Shown piece by piece: positions 30,501-39,808 of a DNA stretch of 64,000 nucleotides. The notes under the pieces were generated by a model that saw only the letters and a program-made list of their open reading frames with translations, did no database searches and was not told where the DNA came from. The stretch's first letter is position 1; each line of letters starts with the position of its first letter. This DNA comes from Oreohelix idahoensis (taxonomy: Eukaryota; Mollusca; Gastropoda; Stylommatophora; Oreohelicidae): positions 1 through 64,000 of the forward strand of contig JAMPIV010017771.1 in the NCBI GenBank assembly GCA_024509875.1. The letters are read 5' to 3'. The position numbers and the translations under genes were made by a program.

Positions 30501-32382
30501 TATGTCTTTACTTCACGATCTAATCACTGCCGATAATATTAGCGATGAGACTCAATCTTCTTATGAGTACGTCATTGCTCTTAGGCAAAAGATCATCGAG
30601 GCATGCAAACTAGCAACTTCGTCTTCAGAATTTGCTAAAGAAAAGGCAAGGCAGTTTGCAAATAAGAATAGATGTCTACGACAACTTTGTCCAGGTGACA
30701 AAGCTCTCGTTCTACTTCCTTCAAGGGAGAACAGACTTCTAATTGCATGGAAAGGTCCATATGCAATAGTCTCCAAAATTTCTGATGTCGACTATGTTGT
30801 CGATATTGATGGAAAGCATAAAACTTTCCACATAAATATGCTCACAGAATTTTATGAAAGACCTGACTATTTGCAGCCTATTTTCCAGGCTACGGACAAT
30901 TCACAAGCAACTCGTGGTCAGTACTCATCTCTGTCAGTTATACAGGATGAGGAAACTACTTTTTCTGATGTCAATCTTCCTCTTTCTATGGTCCCACTTT
31001 ATTCTACGGAATCTTGGAAAAACGTGACCGTTTCTCCAAATCTTTCCGCTGAGGAACATCGACAAGTTTCTTCGATGTTGCAAACATTTCAGGATGTTCT
31101 TACAGACATCCCGGGACACACACATGTCATAGAACATGACATTGTGCTAACTGATCACAATCCTATCAGAGTCAGACCATATCCAATACCTATTCATTTC
31201 CAGTCTCAAGTCGAAAAAGAGTTGGATGAAATGATACGTTTGGAAATCATTGAACCATCCACTTCAGCATACTCTTCGTCTATGGTTATTGTTCGAAAGA
31301 AGGATAATAACATTCGCATTTGCGTAGATTATCGCAAATTGAACCAAGTTACGAAGTTCGATGCTGAACCTATGCCTTCATTAGAAGAGCTACTCAATAA
31401 ACTTTCTAATTCTAGATTCTTTACCAAACTAGATTTGTCTAAAGGTTATTGGCAAGTCCCGCTAACTGAACGTGCCAAACCTTTTACAGCTTTTTCTACA
31501 CCTAGGGGTTTATTCCAATGGAATTTCATGCCTTTTGGTCTTATGAACGCCCCTGCTACATTCGTACGCATGATGCGGCGAATTCTCGCATATCGTACAG
31601 ATGTCATAGCATACCTAGATGATATCTGTCTATTCAGTGATTCTTGGGAAGATCACTATTTGGGTTTATACGAATTACTGTCTACTCTTCGCGAGTATAA
31701 CTTGACTGCAAAACCCTCTAAAGCCTTTATAGGATTTAGCGAGATTTCTTTCCTAGGTCATCGGGTTGGTCATGGTCTTTTAAAGACAGAGGACCACAAT
31801 GTTTCAAAAATACTTAACATTTCGGTCCCTAAGACGAAGAAACAAGTAAGGAGTCTATTAGGTTTGATTCAATTCTACGGACGATTCATTCCGAATCTGT
31901 CCTCCATTATGGCACCGCTTTCTACTTTATTGAAGAAAGGGTCGCCTAATCTGATCCGCTGGTCTAAAGAATGTCAATCCTCATTGGACCAGGTTAAAGC
32001 CCTATTTTCATCTCCACCTATTCTTAAGTTACCTACTATTGAGAAGACTTTTGTTCTTCGAAGTGACGCCTCGTCAACAGGGATTGGGGCAGCACTAATG
32101 CAGGAGTATTCTGATACTTTGCATCCGGTGATGTATATCTCTAGGAAATTAAACGCTGCAGAAAAGAATTACTCGGTTTTAGACCGTGAGTTATTGGCTA
32201 TGGTATGGTCTATTCTGAAGTTACAAAGATTTCTTCTAGGCGCACATTTCATTGTGGAAACCGACCAGAAAGCGCTTACTGCTATTCAGAGCAAAAAACT
32301 TGAAGAGCTCGAGGTCCACTCGTTATGCCATAGCTCTTCAACCATTTCATTTCTCGGTTCGAGCTATCCGTGGTTCGGATAA
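27508..32382 (+). CDS. TE2 gag-pol polyprotein (gag, protease, integrase, RT, RNase H)
   Basis: One frame of 1624 codons from the ATG at 27508; TE1 starts at the equivalent ATG. In order: charged coiled coil (about 33-157); capsid-like gag (about 175-330); Asn/Arg/Gly-rich basic tail (about 365-495); C527-x2-C530 then C544-G-H546; aspartic protease with DSG at 580-582 and LIIG near 643; integrase zinc domain H776, H783, C813, C816; DDE core D846, D906, E942 with 35 residues between the last two; GPY at 1083-1085; RT with YLDD at 1369-1372; RNase H D1520, E1561, D1586. The enzymes would make and integrate a DNA copy of the element. The frame ends early: an A6 run at 32293-32298 is one base too long relative to TE1, so about 40 residues of RNase H continue in another frame to about 32428. 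Confidence 0.95.
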   Translation: MSTFEYFIEQGKALGKTGDKLEEFATVQYAKALKSEEKKMKEQTEQKRIEAEIEQKKLQMQVEEKRFQMEKQKREAESQEKRLQAEAENKRLEKEAENKRLEIEAEGKKLQAQAEERKLQAEAEERRLQREADERKAKMEHDEKILALELEKLKLLNTGNANDANKVSNKTNAKDFKLNLPAFNPSIDDITFYLDRFESACNVHNIDKTLYVYHLSKILRGDALTLLSMVDVPDKNNYEVVRAALLKKYQLNEDGYRLKFKTMLPETGVEFSEFISGIRLTFLRWVELSKTENTFEALMDLLLRDKVMSSVNEAFLSFLHERKPKNIKEMEEYCSQYVTAHPHITISNSKVKEGLPVASAAPYGPNFMRKFQGSQKNFNKKSNRNYAQNHSDQFQGDSSSQNWRQPNTTRYSTPVNFRNFHKGNRYRGKYFMQRPQYQDNRGSQQHRDSNDSYGNWNSNQDKNYSRDFNDNCRGNNGRGRSQHKRKRYQQTNSVQQESQGADKQVNNDKDHNAIGCSSFDFGRANKCIQCSTLFDPKTVSTLSCGHPLPALPANVAHDGRGSLILHKGLVNSNPVSVLFDSGCTTVGVRQSLVDPSCATGKVIKCVTFGGTLEKYPTAIIHIATPFFTGEVHACLLPNPIADLIIGRIHGVRECTPQQIAVWEEQNIEATNAVVTRAHALDPPQTSLTNNDEVNDQDSHLTITRDSFIKLQEEDPSLQKFFILAKKGDPNQNTNRKSWISMKNGVLVRMVQDSTTSTHSQILVPKSMRLQILQHAHDSQCAGHMGFSRTKSRVLAAFFWPFVSKDIRMYCRSCKVCQEVKSKGPRHAAPIQAADIPIRPFQKMAIDIIGPFRIKSARGHQFILTCVDMCTRWPEAIPLKSISTADIADALWLIFSRLGFPGEILSDHGTQLISDTMSQVMSMLHIKRSLSSIYHPMSNGLVERLNRTLKTLLGKITEDHPQDWDRVLPAALFAYREVPNEHTGFSPFELVFGAQPRGPMSLLHDLITADNISDETQSSYEYVIALRQKIIEACKLATSSSEFAKEKARQFANKNRCLRQLCPGDKALVLLPSRENRLLIAWKGPYAIVSKISDVDYVVDIDGKHKTFHINMLTEFYERPDYLQPIFQATDNSQATRGQYSSLSVIQDEETTFSDVNLPLSMVPLYSTESWKNVTVSPNLSAEEHRQVSSMLQTFQDVLTDIPGHTHVIEHDIVLTDHNPIRVRPYPIPIHFQSQVEKELDEMIRLEIIEPSTSAYSSSMVIVRKKDNNIRICVDYRKLNQVTKFDAEPMPSLEELLNKLSNSRFFTKLDLSKGYWQVPLTERAKPFTAFSTPRGLFQWNFMPFGLMNAPATFVRMMRRILAYRTDVIAYLDDICLFSDSWEDHYLGLYELLSTLREYNLTAKPSKAFIGFSEISFLGHRVGHGLLKTEDHNVSKILNISVPKTKKQVRSLLGLIQFYGRFIPNLSSIMAPLSTLLKKGSPNLIRWSKECQSSLDQVKALFSSPPILKLPTIEKTFVLRSDASSTGIGAALMQEYSDTLHPVMYISRKLNAAEKNYSVLDRELLAMVWSILKLQRFLLGAHFIVETDQKALTAIQSKKLEELEVHSLCHSSSTISFLGSSYPWFG

Positions 32383-33166
32383 TGTAATGGCAGACATTCT
32401 GTCCAGATGTCCACACGATTCCACATGATTCTTCTGTCATATATATATATTTCCTGATATACAGTCCAATGTTATAATGACATGTTAGTAGATTTTGTCT
32501 CACTTTTTTTTTTTTTTTTTTTTTTGAGGGAAATTTATAACATTGTACCATGTAATTATCTAAGAAGGCTTAGTTAGTGATATACGGGCCAAAAGATCAC
32601 TCGGCCACATTTAAATAAATTATTTTCAGGATTGTATTAAGAAATTTACCAGTTGTCTTTAAGATTTGTGTTATTGATATTTTCGCAGCACATCATTGAA
32701 GTCTGCGAGTTTATGTCCATTGTGGAACTTTGAGGATATCAAGTCCTGTCCTACATTGGGAGCGGATGATGTCCACATCTTCTTCTATTGAATGTTTTTT
32801 ATGTCACCGAAGAGCAACACATGTATTACTTATTAATTACTGTTACTTTATATAATGTAATAATATAGTGCGGTATATTAGTAAATTACACCGCTATTTG
32901 CAACACATTGTATGATAACACATAATATATTTAATTTCATATATTGGTATGAGTATAATTTGATTGTCATTATGTTGTTGCCATCATTGTGGCGTGTGTT
33001 GGTGGCACCTTCCTGGAATATATCAGCGTATACTTAGATAAATTTTTTCTCTAAGGATCTGAGATATGATCTCAGTGTCGCTCCATGCGTTGAGCTAATT
33101 TGTTAGGTATATATCCACGCATCATACGTGCGTTAGGAGCCTAGATTTTTTCCGGCTCCAGGATTT
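32383..33166 (+). other. TE2 RNase H tail in other frame and 3' untranslated segment
   Basis: To about 32428 the sequence encodes, in the +1-shifted frame, the end of RNase H (the NVMADILSR region known from TE1). After that it is AT-rich non-coding sequence with a T-run at about 32503-32525. No env-like or other reading frame is seen. Confidence 0.75.
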
Positions 33167-33219
33167 AAAAAAAAAAAAAATGTCCCATTTTTTTTTTTTT
33201 TCCAGGGAGGGTGCGGTAA
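33167..33219 (+). promoter_or_regulatory. TE2 A14/T14 hairpin and polypurine tract
   Basis: A14 (33167-33180), TGTCCCA and T14 (33188-33201) form a perfect stem-loop. It is followed by CC, then AGGGAGGGTGCGG (33204-33216) and TAA before the LTR's TG at 33220. The purine tract primes plus-strand DNA. The hairpin is in the same position as in TE1. Confidence 0.75.
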
Positions 33220-34593
33220 TGTTACGCACGGATCATTATTATTTTTCGTTTGTATAAACATTTTTTCATATGTATGATCATTTTTTTTTGACTGAAGTGT
33301 GTATTATGTTTTCTATGGTCAAAGGGACATAATCCGAGTTATCGAAACTACAATTTGTTAGGAGTTGCCTTCTCTTGTATAGAGACACGTTCGGTCTATA
33401 ATTTCTTGAACGAAGCGTGACCACATCTCCTTATTTGGTAGTATCAGTCAACTATGGTAGATGTCTGAAACCTTTCTTAACGCTTCTTTTCATGACCATA
33501 AAAGGCGCGACTGTGTAAGACTTTTATCTCGAATGTTCTTCGAATCGTCTTATTGTGAACGGCAACTCAGAGATTGTCGTTCTGCGCATGTCAAACCGGG
33601 AGTTCGTTCTGTGTGTTCCGCCCAGTTGGGGCAGTTTAGAAATGGTTTAAGAAGCGAGCAGACGCAACTGCGTCTTGTGATTCTCTGAGGGAAATACAGT
33701 GTCTTAGTGAGTTAGTTAGCTAACTAGACTATTTCCCAGTATTATGCAGCCTGCCTGGAGGCATATGTTCATGGTTGATTTTCCGAAATAAGGTAATTCC
33801 TCTTGTATCGAACTTTATGCTATCGTCTAGAGGTTCGTCATTTTGTCGCCTATTTGCTCGCCTGTGTGATGCAAAATGGAGAGGTACTTTGACTAGGATT
33901 AAGTCACCGGTATCTGTATACCTGAACTAGTTAAATATATATGGGTCGCTCTAGACCAACAAGACTGTTGTCTGTGTTCCAGGATTCGTTATATCAGAGA
34001 TCACGTCCAAGTCAGATGGTTAGACTTAGGAACATTATAAAGGTCGAGCTGACCTGTAGCCCATGTATGCTATTCACGTGCAGACAGTGAACGGACTTAT
34101 TGTATACAACTGATCTGCTAGCATCAGAATGGGAGCATTTATTATTGTTTATGAACATTGAAGATCTGTAGCTGACACTGTTGCAGAAGTTATAGAAATT
34201 ATTATTATTTATACAGCTTCACGAACTAGCACTCGATGATTGATGAATTTCTGAATCTATTGAACTGTGATGTCTTATGACGCATATATACAACAGCTAT
34301 CATTGCTGACTACAGAAATTGTTTTCAATGTGCCATATCATCTTGCTGAACTCGTTAACCATGTTGATGTCATAAGTATCATGACTGTTTTGTGGCGTGC
34401 AATAAATGAAAGAAACTTATACAACGAAGTTACCCTTTCTATGACTCTACACGTCATGTTGCCTGTGTGATAACCCATTGAACTGTTCCACTACCACATA
34501 CTAAATCAGAGAAGACACCTACATCTTACACTTTAACACCAGGTGTCGATAAGGGTGGCAAGTTACCACTTCAGCACAAATCCACCCTTATCA
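33220..34593 (+). repeat. TE2 3' LTR (1374 bp)
   Basis: Begins TGTTACGCACGG, similar to the TE1 LTR start TGTTGCGTGAT in element orientation, and ends CCACCCTTATCA. It lacks 12 bp present in the 5' LTR near 25780. TE3 gag sequence resumes at 34594. Confidence 0.93.
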
Positions 34594-35619
34594 AATGGCT
34601 TGCTAGATTTGGTGCTACGGGACACTCGGCCGAGGTGGCAGAACCGACAATATGATAGTTATAGCGATAGAGGGGAGCGCCAAACGCGAAAGCAGGTATG
34701 CTTCGAGGACTCTCGAGACGAAGACCGGTTTTGGTATAAAGCAAAACATACCAAGCAGAGGAGTGGTTCCTCAGAGAGTCGATCTTCCGACTCGGATGCG
34801 GGGTCTTTGTCATCGAAAGGCTCCAGCAAAGGTGCACGCGATGAGAAGAAGAAGGAGCGCATGTGTTCCATTTGTGGTGGCAATAATCATTGTGCAGATA
34901 GGTGTCCCACCCCGATTGAACACGCGAATTCCGCGTTTGTGTTGGACACAATTAATAGTGAGGACTGTGCCGGGTGTCGCCCTCTGTTTCACGCAAACGA
35001 GAGGGTAGTGCTTCAATGCGGGCATGCGGCACCATGCCTGTCAGCAGTCCATGAAACTGGCAAGGTGACCCTCCACGAAGGCAAGGTGGAGAATAGACCA
35101 GTCCGGGTGTTGAGGGACACCGGATGCACCAACATTGGGGTGCGTCGATCGTGCATCGACGACTCCTGTCTTACAGGCAAAACGGTAAAGTGCACCACGT
35201 TCGGGGGCAAAGTGGAGTCTTATCCCCAGGCGAGTATTAAGGTGGACACTCCGTTCCTCTCGGGTAGAGTGAACGCGTTCGTCCTTGAGGACCCAATTGC
35301 CGATTTAATCGTCGGCAGTGTACAGGAAGTGCATAAGGCCATGGGTGACATGAGTAGGAGCAGTAGGAACTTATACGAGGGTCCGAAAGCTAGTGATCGC
35401 ACAGTTTGGGTGCGTAACGTTCCCTTGAGTGCGAGTTGGCGCACACTCAGAAGGGTGTTTAATGAGGTCGTGCCGGTTAGATTTGTAGAGGTACTGTCGT
35501 TGCACGACAATACCAAAATGGCGCTGGTGACTTTTGCGAATAGTTGGGGTGCGCGTAAGGCAGTTAGGCTGAAGCATATGTCCTTGCTTCAGAATCATCT
35601 ACTAACAGTCCAGCAATAG
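34594..35619 (+). pseudogene. TE3 gag end, protease and RRM-like domain
   Basis: Downstream half of TE3 gag-pol; its frame starts inside the TE2 LTR at 34543. Numbering from there: LLDLVLRD (21-27), Ser-rich linker, CCHC knuckle C108-x2-C111-x4-H116-x4-C121, C142-x2-C145 then C159-G-H161, protease with DTG at 192-194 and ADLIVG near 253-258, then residues 284-358 resembling an RNA-recognition motif. The RRM-like part shows RTVWVRNVP (RNP2-like), a helix, VRFVEVLSL, KMALVTFAN (RNP1-like), a second helix and LLTVQQ before the stop. About 50 gag residues after LRD seem missing compared with TE2, as do those between RANYD and LLDLV. TE2 has no RRM at this position. It is open but cannot be expressed as the original protein because TE2 interrupts it. 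Confidence 0.8.
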
Positions 35620-35984
35620 CTAGGGTTAGATTTCGGGTTCGTGATCAGTAAGATGTTTCGGTTAATACGAACCGAACCTGAGTTGCTCTGACCCACGCCC
35701 CCAGTTCGATGTTGATATGAATATGTGTATTTTGTAGACTTGTACAGGTTAAGAAATACTGTACAATGCATAGTTATGCTGTATTATGCTATGTCGTACG
35801 TTGTATTAATGTGGCATGATGCCATACAGGCACGCTGTAGGCAGGTACACTGTAGGCAGGTGCACTGTAGGCAGGCCTGGCGTGCATTTATCAGACCTAT
35901 GGAATATGTTGGTCTCGTAATATTTAAGGGTCATGTTGATACTTGACTATGCCTTGTTCTGTAATTTATATGTCATGCTTTACA
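35620..35984 (+). other. TE3 internal segment, pol deleted
   Basis: Between the stop of the protease-RRM frame and the RNase H remnant there is no integrase or RT. About 35845-35875 holds three short CTGTAGGCAGGT(A/G)CA repeats. The missing pol is most simply an internal deletion. Confidence 0.5.
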
Positions 35985-36266
35985 AGATATGTCTATCGAA
36001 AGTTGTTGCCAGCAGAGACCAGATTCTCCACGATCGAGAGGGAGTGCCTTGCGATTATCTGGGCGGTGTCTACGTTGGCACGATATCTGTTGGGGGCACA
36101 TTTTTTCCTCCAAACAGATCATAAACCACTGCTATTTTTGCAGTCGGTTAAATCCACCAGTGCTAAATTGACACGCTGGGCATTATTGCTACAGCAATTC
36201 AACTTTACTATTTTACCAATTCAGGGTGTATATTATGTGGTAGCAGATGTCTTGTCCAGGTTGTGA
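35985..36266 (+). pseudogene. TE3 RNase H, C-terminal remnant
   Basis: The frame starting at 35943 reads YRKLLPAETRFSTIERECLA, then LLGAHFFLQTDHKPL and ADVLSRL before a stop. The RNase H Glu (in IEREC) and second Asp (in QTDH) are present; the first catalytic Asp and the preceding part are absent. Similarity starts at about 35985. The stop is followed by about 540 bp of non-coding sequence and the polypurine tract, with no integrase after it. Confidence 0.85.
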
Positions 36267-36786
36267 AGTTGGTTGGACATTTATAGTATATGGGACAAGT
36301 ACATCTGAAGAGAGTACTTATTACAATTTATGTAAGAAATGGGTTATGTTTATTAGAATTGGTATTTCATGATGATGTATTGTGGTATACTATATATTTA
36401 TTATGCTGCCATAAAGGCAATATCTATGAAGTTGTACTCAATGTGTAGATATATCATATTATCTTATACCTACAGCTATATTATGAGAGATGATTGTTGA
36501 TACGATGACTTGTTGTTTGATTGGTGACAATTAGTTATATAGATTTGGTGTAACATGCATAGTGTTTAGACTACTCCAGGATTAGTCAGTCGTTGTTATT
36601 TTTCACGACTGCCAGTACCTGGTGCGGATTTGTACATGTTCCTTGTATCTAGTCTAGTGAGTGAGAAGGCATGGATGACAATAGAACTGGACAATTCTGG
36701 CATTCTTTAGCGACATGAGGAGGTGCTATCTCGGCATTTTGTTCACCCGTACTCCAGATGGGGGTTGGGCGTGTCTCCTCCGGTGG
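36267..36786 (+). other. TE3 3' untranslated segment
   Basis: About 520 bp of AT-rich sequence with no coding region, between RNase H and the pre-PPT hairpin. Confidence 0.6.
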
Positions 36787-36816
36787 AAGAAAACTTCGTT
36801 TTCTTTTTTAAGGGGG
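36787..36816 (+). promoter_or_regulatory. TE3 hairpin and polypurine tract
   Basis: AAGAAAAC (36787-36794), loop TTC and GTTTTCTT (36798-36805) form a perfect 8-bp stem. A T-run and AAGGGGG (36810-36816) follow, immediately before the LTR start TGTGG. The sequence differs from TE1/TE2, but the placement is the same. Confidence 0.65.
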
Positions 36817-39802
36817 TGTGGTAAAGTGGGATGTTATAAATATTTATAGGGGACTTAGTGTACTGACTGAGATCAGCTGTGAAGGTATCTATATCTAATA
36901 AGAGTAGTGTATTATAGATAACCTTACTTACTGCCACATATGTATACCTCAGTCAGAATTATTCTGGAATAGTGTGATGACTACGTTATATGTCTAGGGT
37001 ATGTGTATGATGAAGTGTAAGTCATAACAACAACAGACAGATAAACAATTTAATTTATTCCACCACACTTGACAACACTGTGACACTCACATACATAAAA
37101 CACTCTAAGAGGATATCTTAAAGGAGTCACTGATAACTTTTCAAATAACAATATGTATTCAGTGCTGTCATGAATGTATATGTGTCCTGATTCAAATACA
37201 AAGGGAACCAGGAATCACAATCAATTTTAATTACAAGTTATATGTACAGAATTTATTAATATGATTCTTATAGTGACATATATTATTAATGGTATCCTAT
37301 GTGTGTCAGTTGTGTAGTGGTAATATGAGGTAATACTGGTTTTGTTTTGTTCAAGCTCTGTTGGTATTTGTCATCATGACTTCAATAGTTTGTTTATATT
37401 GGAACTAGTATTGGAGATGTTCTCAGTTCCTGGTATTAAAACAATTAAATTCCCCTCTTAAGTTTAGTTTATAATGTCATTTTAAGATGGGGGTACATAA
37501 TGTTGAGCTCCATGGCCACACTCTCTTATCTTGCGTGATGACTGCAGTAAAAGACTCCTCTGCTCGTTTACTTAAATGAGTTCTGGAGCCACCCCACTGG
37601 TTGCTATATGGACCAAGGAGTATGCTGTCCACCTCTGGCTTCAACAAAGCTCTGACCAGGTGCTGCTCAATAACTTTAAGACCACGGTCCCTGAAACAAG
37701 AAGGTTGTACCTTCTACGTCAGAACTAATTTATACTCCATTTCTACACTGCGCACAATACATCACAAACATTGAGTTCAGAGCGTTAGGCCAACTGTCAG
37801 CTTCATCTGAAATACTTTATACCAGTATTTCCCTCCCTAATGGTTACTACGCCTCTGCAATTCCAGCATTATTTCTTTCTAGTTAATAATCTAGGTGTCA
37901 GTGTACTGTTTGGCCATTCCATGCAGTTTTACTTTCCTCCGACACCTTCTGTTCAGGCTGGAGCACTATAGGCTTTACATCATGTTCGCTACTGAACCAC
38001 ACATATATACAGACATAAATTATCAATTTACATTCAATTTTCATTAAAAGATATTGAATATTTCAAGCTTACCACAATTCATGGAAATAATAATAAACAG
38101 TTTCGTTGACTGGCAATGAATATAGCACAACTCCGATCTGCCGATGTCCCAGGCTTTATTTTATAAAAAAATATACACTGGTGCTCAACGCACTGCTTCT
38201 TAGTAGGTTTATTACAAGATGTGGCAATGAACAGACGCTCTGAATTGTGTATATTCGCAGCTCTACCCAATCACACCACGTCTACACATCTTTTCAAAAA
38301 AGTACCCCTTTCTCACGTTTCCCCTGACAACACAAGATAGTATTTATAGTCCGACCAATCGTGTTTAGTCTTTCATTTGTTGCGCTCCAATCACATAGGA
38401 GTTAACATGGTAGGCTATTTCCGTAACGTAATGTTTTTTCAAACACGTTATAAAAAAAAAATTTTATGAGCAGAAATGATTTCATGCTGTCAGGCACCCC
38501 CACTATTTTATTTTGGCCATAACTTGGTAATTCCTAGACTATTTGCGTAACGTTTTACATATTCTTTGTCAGCAAACCCTAAGGAACCCAAATATCTCAA
38601 TTTAAGGGAGCTAGGTGGCTGCGTTCAAAATGTGCATTTTCTACCACCTCCTGTTCACTTCAATCCCCATGTGGTGTCTGGGTACTGTCATGTTTTCAAA
38701 CGTAAACCCATCTATTGTCATCTTTCCTAATAAGCGTTTTTCAGGATTTTAAAACCTAACTCTGGTATGGGTAGTGAATTTTATCACTGTCGATTTGAAA
38801 TAAAGTTAGTGCATGTGGCCTTACACGCGTGATGGCAGCAATTGTGTATCGCGCGACGCGTGTTTAGTGTTGCAGGTGTCCCTGCTTTCTGCCTCTCCCT
38901 TCTCTCTATCCTTTAGTCCATCTGTCTTTTAGTTACGCCGTGTATAAAATGGAATGAATGAAATATTAAATTTAGGTCATTGATCAGCTTGCGTATCTCA
39001 AGGTTTTTCCAAGAAATACAGTACACGTTTCATTGAAGAAAGCGGGTAATAATACAGTAGGCTTTTACTATCAACGTGAAAGCATATTAGTTGGTTACGC
39101 TGTAGAGTGGCAACAACGTAGAATAGAAAACCCGTTTGGCGAGTCGAGCCAGAATGTAAGAGGATGTAGATTTTTGGCGCGATTCAAGTCTAGGAGATGT
39201 CAGCGGTCCTGTACGGACGCTTGTTCCCTTTGTCAGAGATTTTGCTGGGATTACATGAATGCCATTCTTGTTCATTGCTTGCCGATTGTTTCAGGTGTTC
39301 AGGATTATTGTTAGATTACTAGAAGGGTGGTGTGATTTCTGGTGGTTCTTTCCTGGATATTATTTACGGTAGAATCTTGCAATTATGTATTGCCTTGTTT
39401 CAGTATTGGACGTTGCCTGTGAGCGATAGTCATTCTGTAGTCGCTGGTTAGATTATATCGGTGACTGTTTTGCTATTATGTTGAGCTGGTGATTTTAGCA
39501 AGTAGTTTGGCATTTTCATTACGTTATGTATTGCATTTCACGTGTATTGTTAGCCGTGTGTGGCTCATATGTGTGCACCGTACTTATTAAAGGGTTATTA
39601 CCTGATTTAGGTGTTATTGGATTATTCATGTCAGCTACTGTGTAATGTGGTCATACCTTTGAGACAGCGAGCGAAGTGTTTAGTGTGAGTGTGCCTTAAA
39701 TCCATAGTACCAGTAGAGGGGTTTGTTCACACAGCACAAGTAGCTCGGTGTGCTCTGTGTGTGTGTGCTGTGTACCATTAGATACATATAACCTATTCTG
39801 AC
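36817..39802 (+). repeat. TE3 3' LTR (about 3 kb, proposed)
   Basis: It starts TGTGGTAAAGTGGGATG after the polypurine tract, has a TATAAATATTTATA run near the start, and is proposed to end CTATTCTGACA. The first about 2.26 kb matches the minus-strand copy at 53142-55442; the last 0.72 kb matches 20357-21087. No reading frame of interest is present. The exact end, and whether the last 0.72 kb belongs to the LTR, are uncertain. Confidence 0.65.
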
Positions 39803-39808
39803 ATCTGG

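Larger units (their letters stand above)
24523..34593 (+). mobile_element. TE2: nearly intact Gmr1-like LTR retrotransposon
   Basis: A 10.07-kb element inserted in TE3 gag. It has LTRs at 24523-25883 and 33220-34593, a primer-binding site, a 1.6-kb leader with motif arrays, a single gag-pol frame (27508-32382), a 3' untranslated part, an A/T hairpin and a polypurine tract. The 5' LTR lacks the first about 23 bp present in the 3' LTR, and no target duplication is visible. The LTRs otherwise differ by a 2-base T-run change, a 12-bp indel and little else, so insertion was recent. One A-run frameshift near the pol end is the only coding defect I see. Confidence 0.95.
20357..39802 (+). mobile_element. 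TE3: older Gmr1-like LTR retrotransposon, disrupted by TE2
   Basis: TE3 is inferred from parts in one orientation: a terminal repeat (20357-21087 and 39085-39808), a leader, gag (23745-24520), the continuation of gag plus zinc knuckle, protease and RRM-like domain (34594-35619), the end of RNase H (about 35985-36266), a polypurine tract (36810-36816) and a long 3' LTR starting TGTGGTAAAG at 36817. TE2 (about 10 kb) separates the two gag halves. Integrase, RT and the front of RNase H are gone. RNase H is followed only by non-coding sequence and the polypurine tract, which fits an integrase-before-RT order. The extent of the LTRs is inferred. Confidence 0.75.

Noticed and set aside
32383..33219. 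env-like gene downstream of TE2 pol
   Set aside because: No frame of useful length, no signal peptide or membrane segment. The segment is AT-rich and untranslated.
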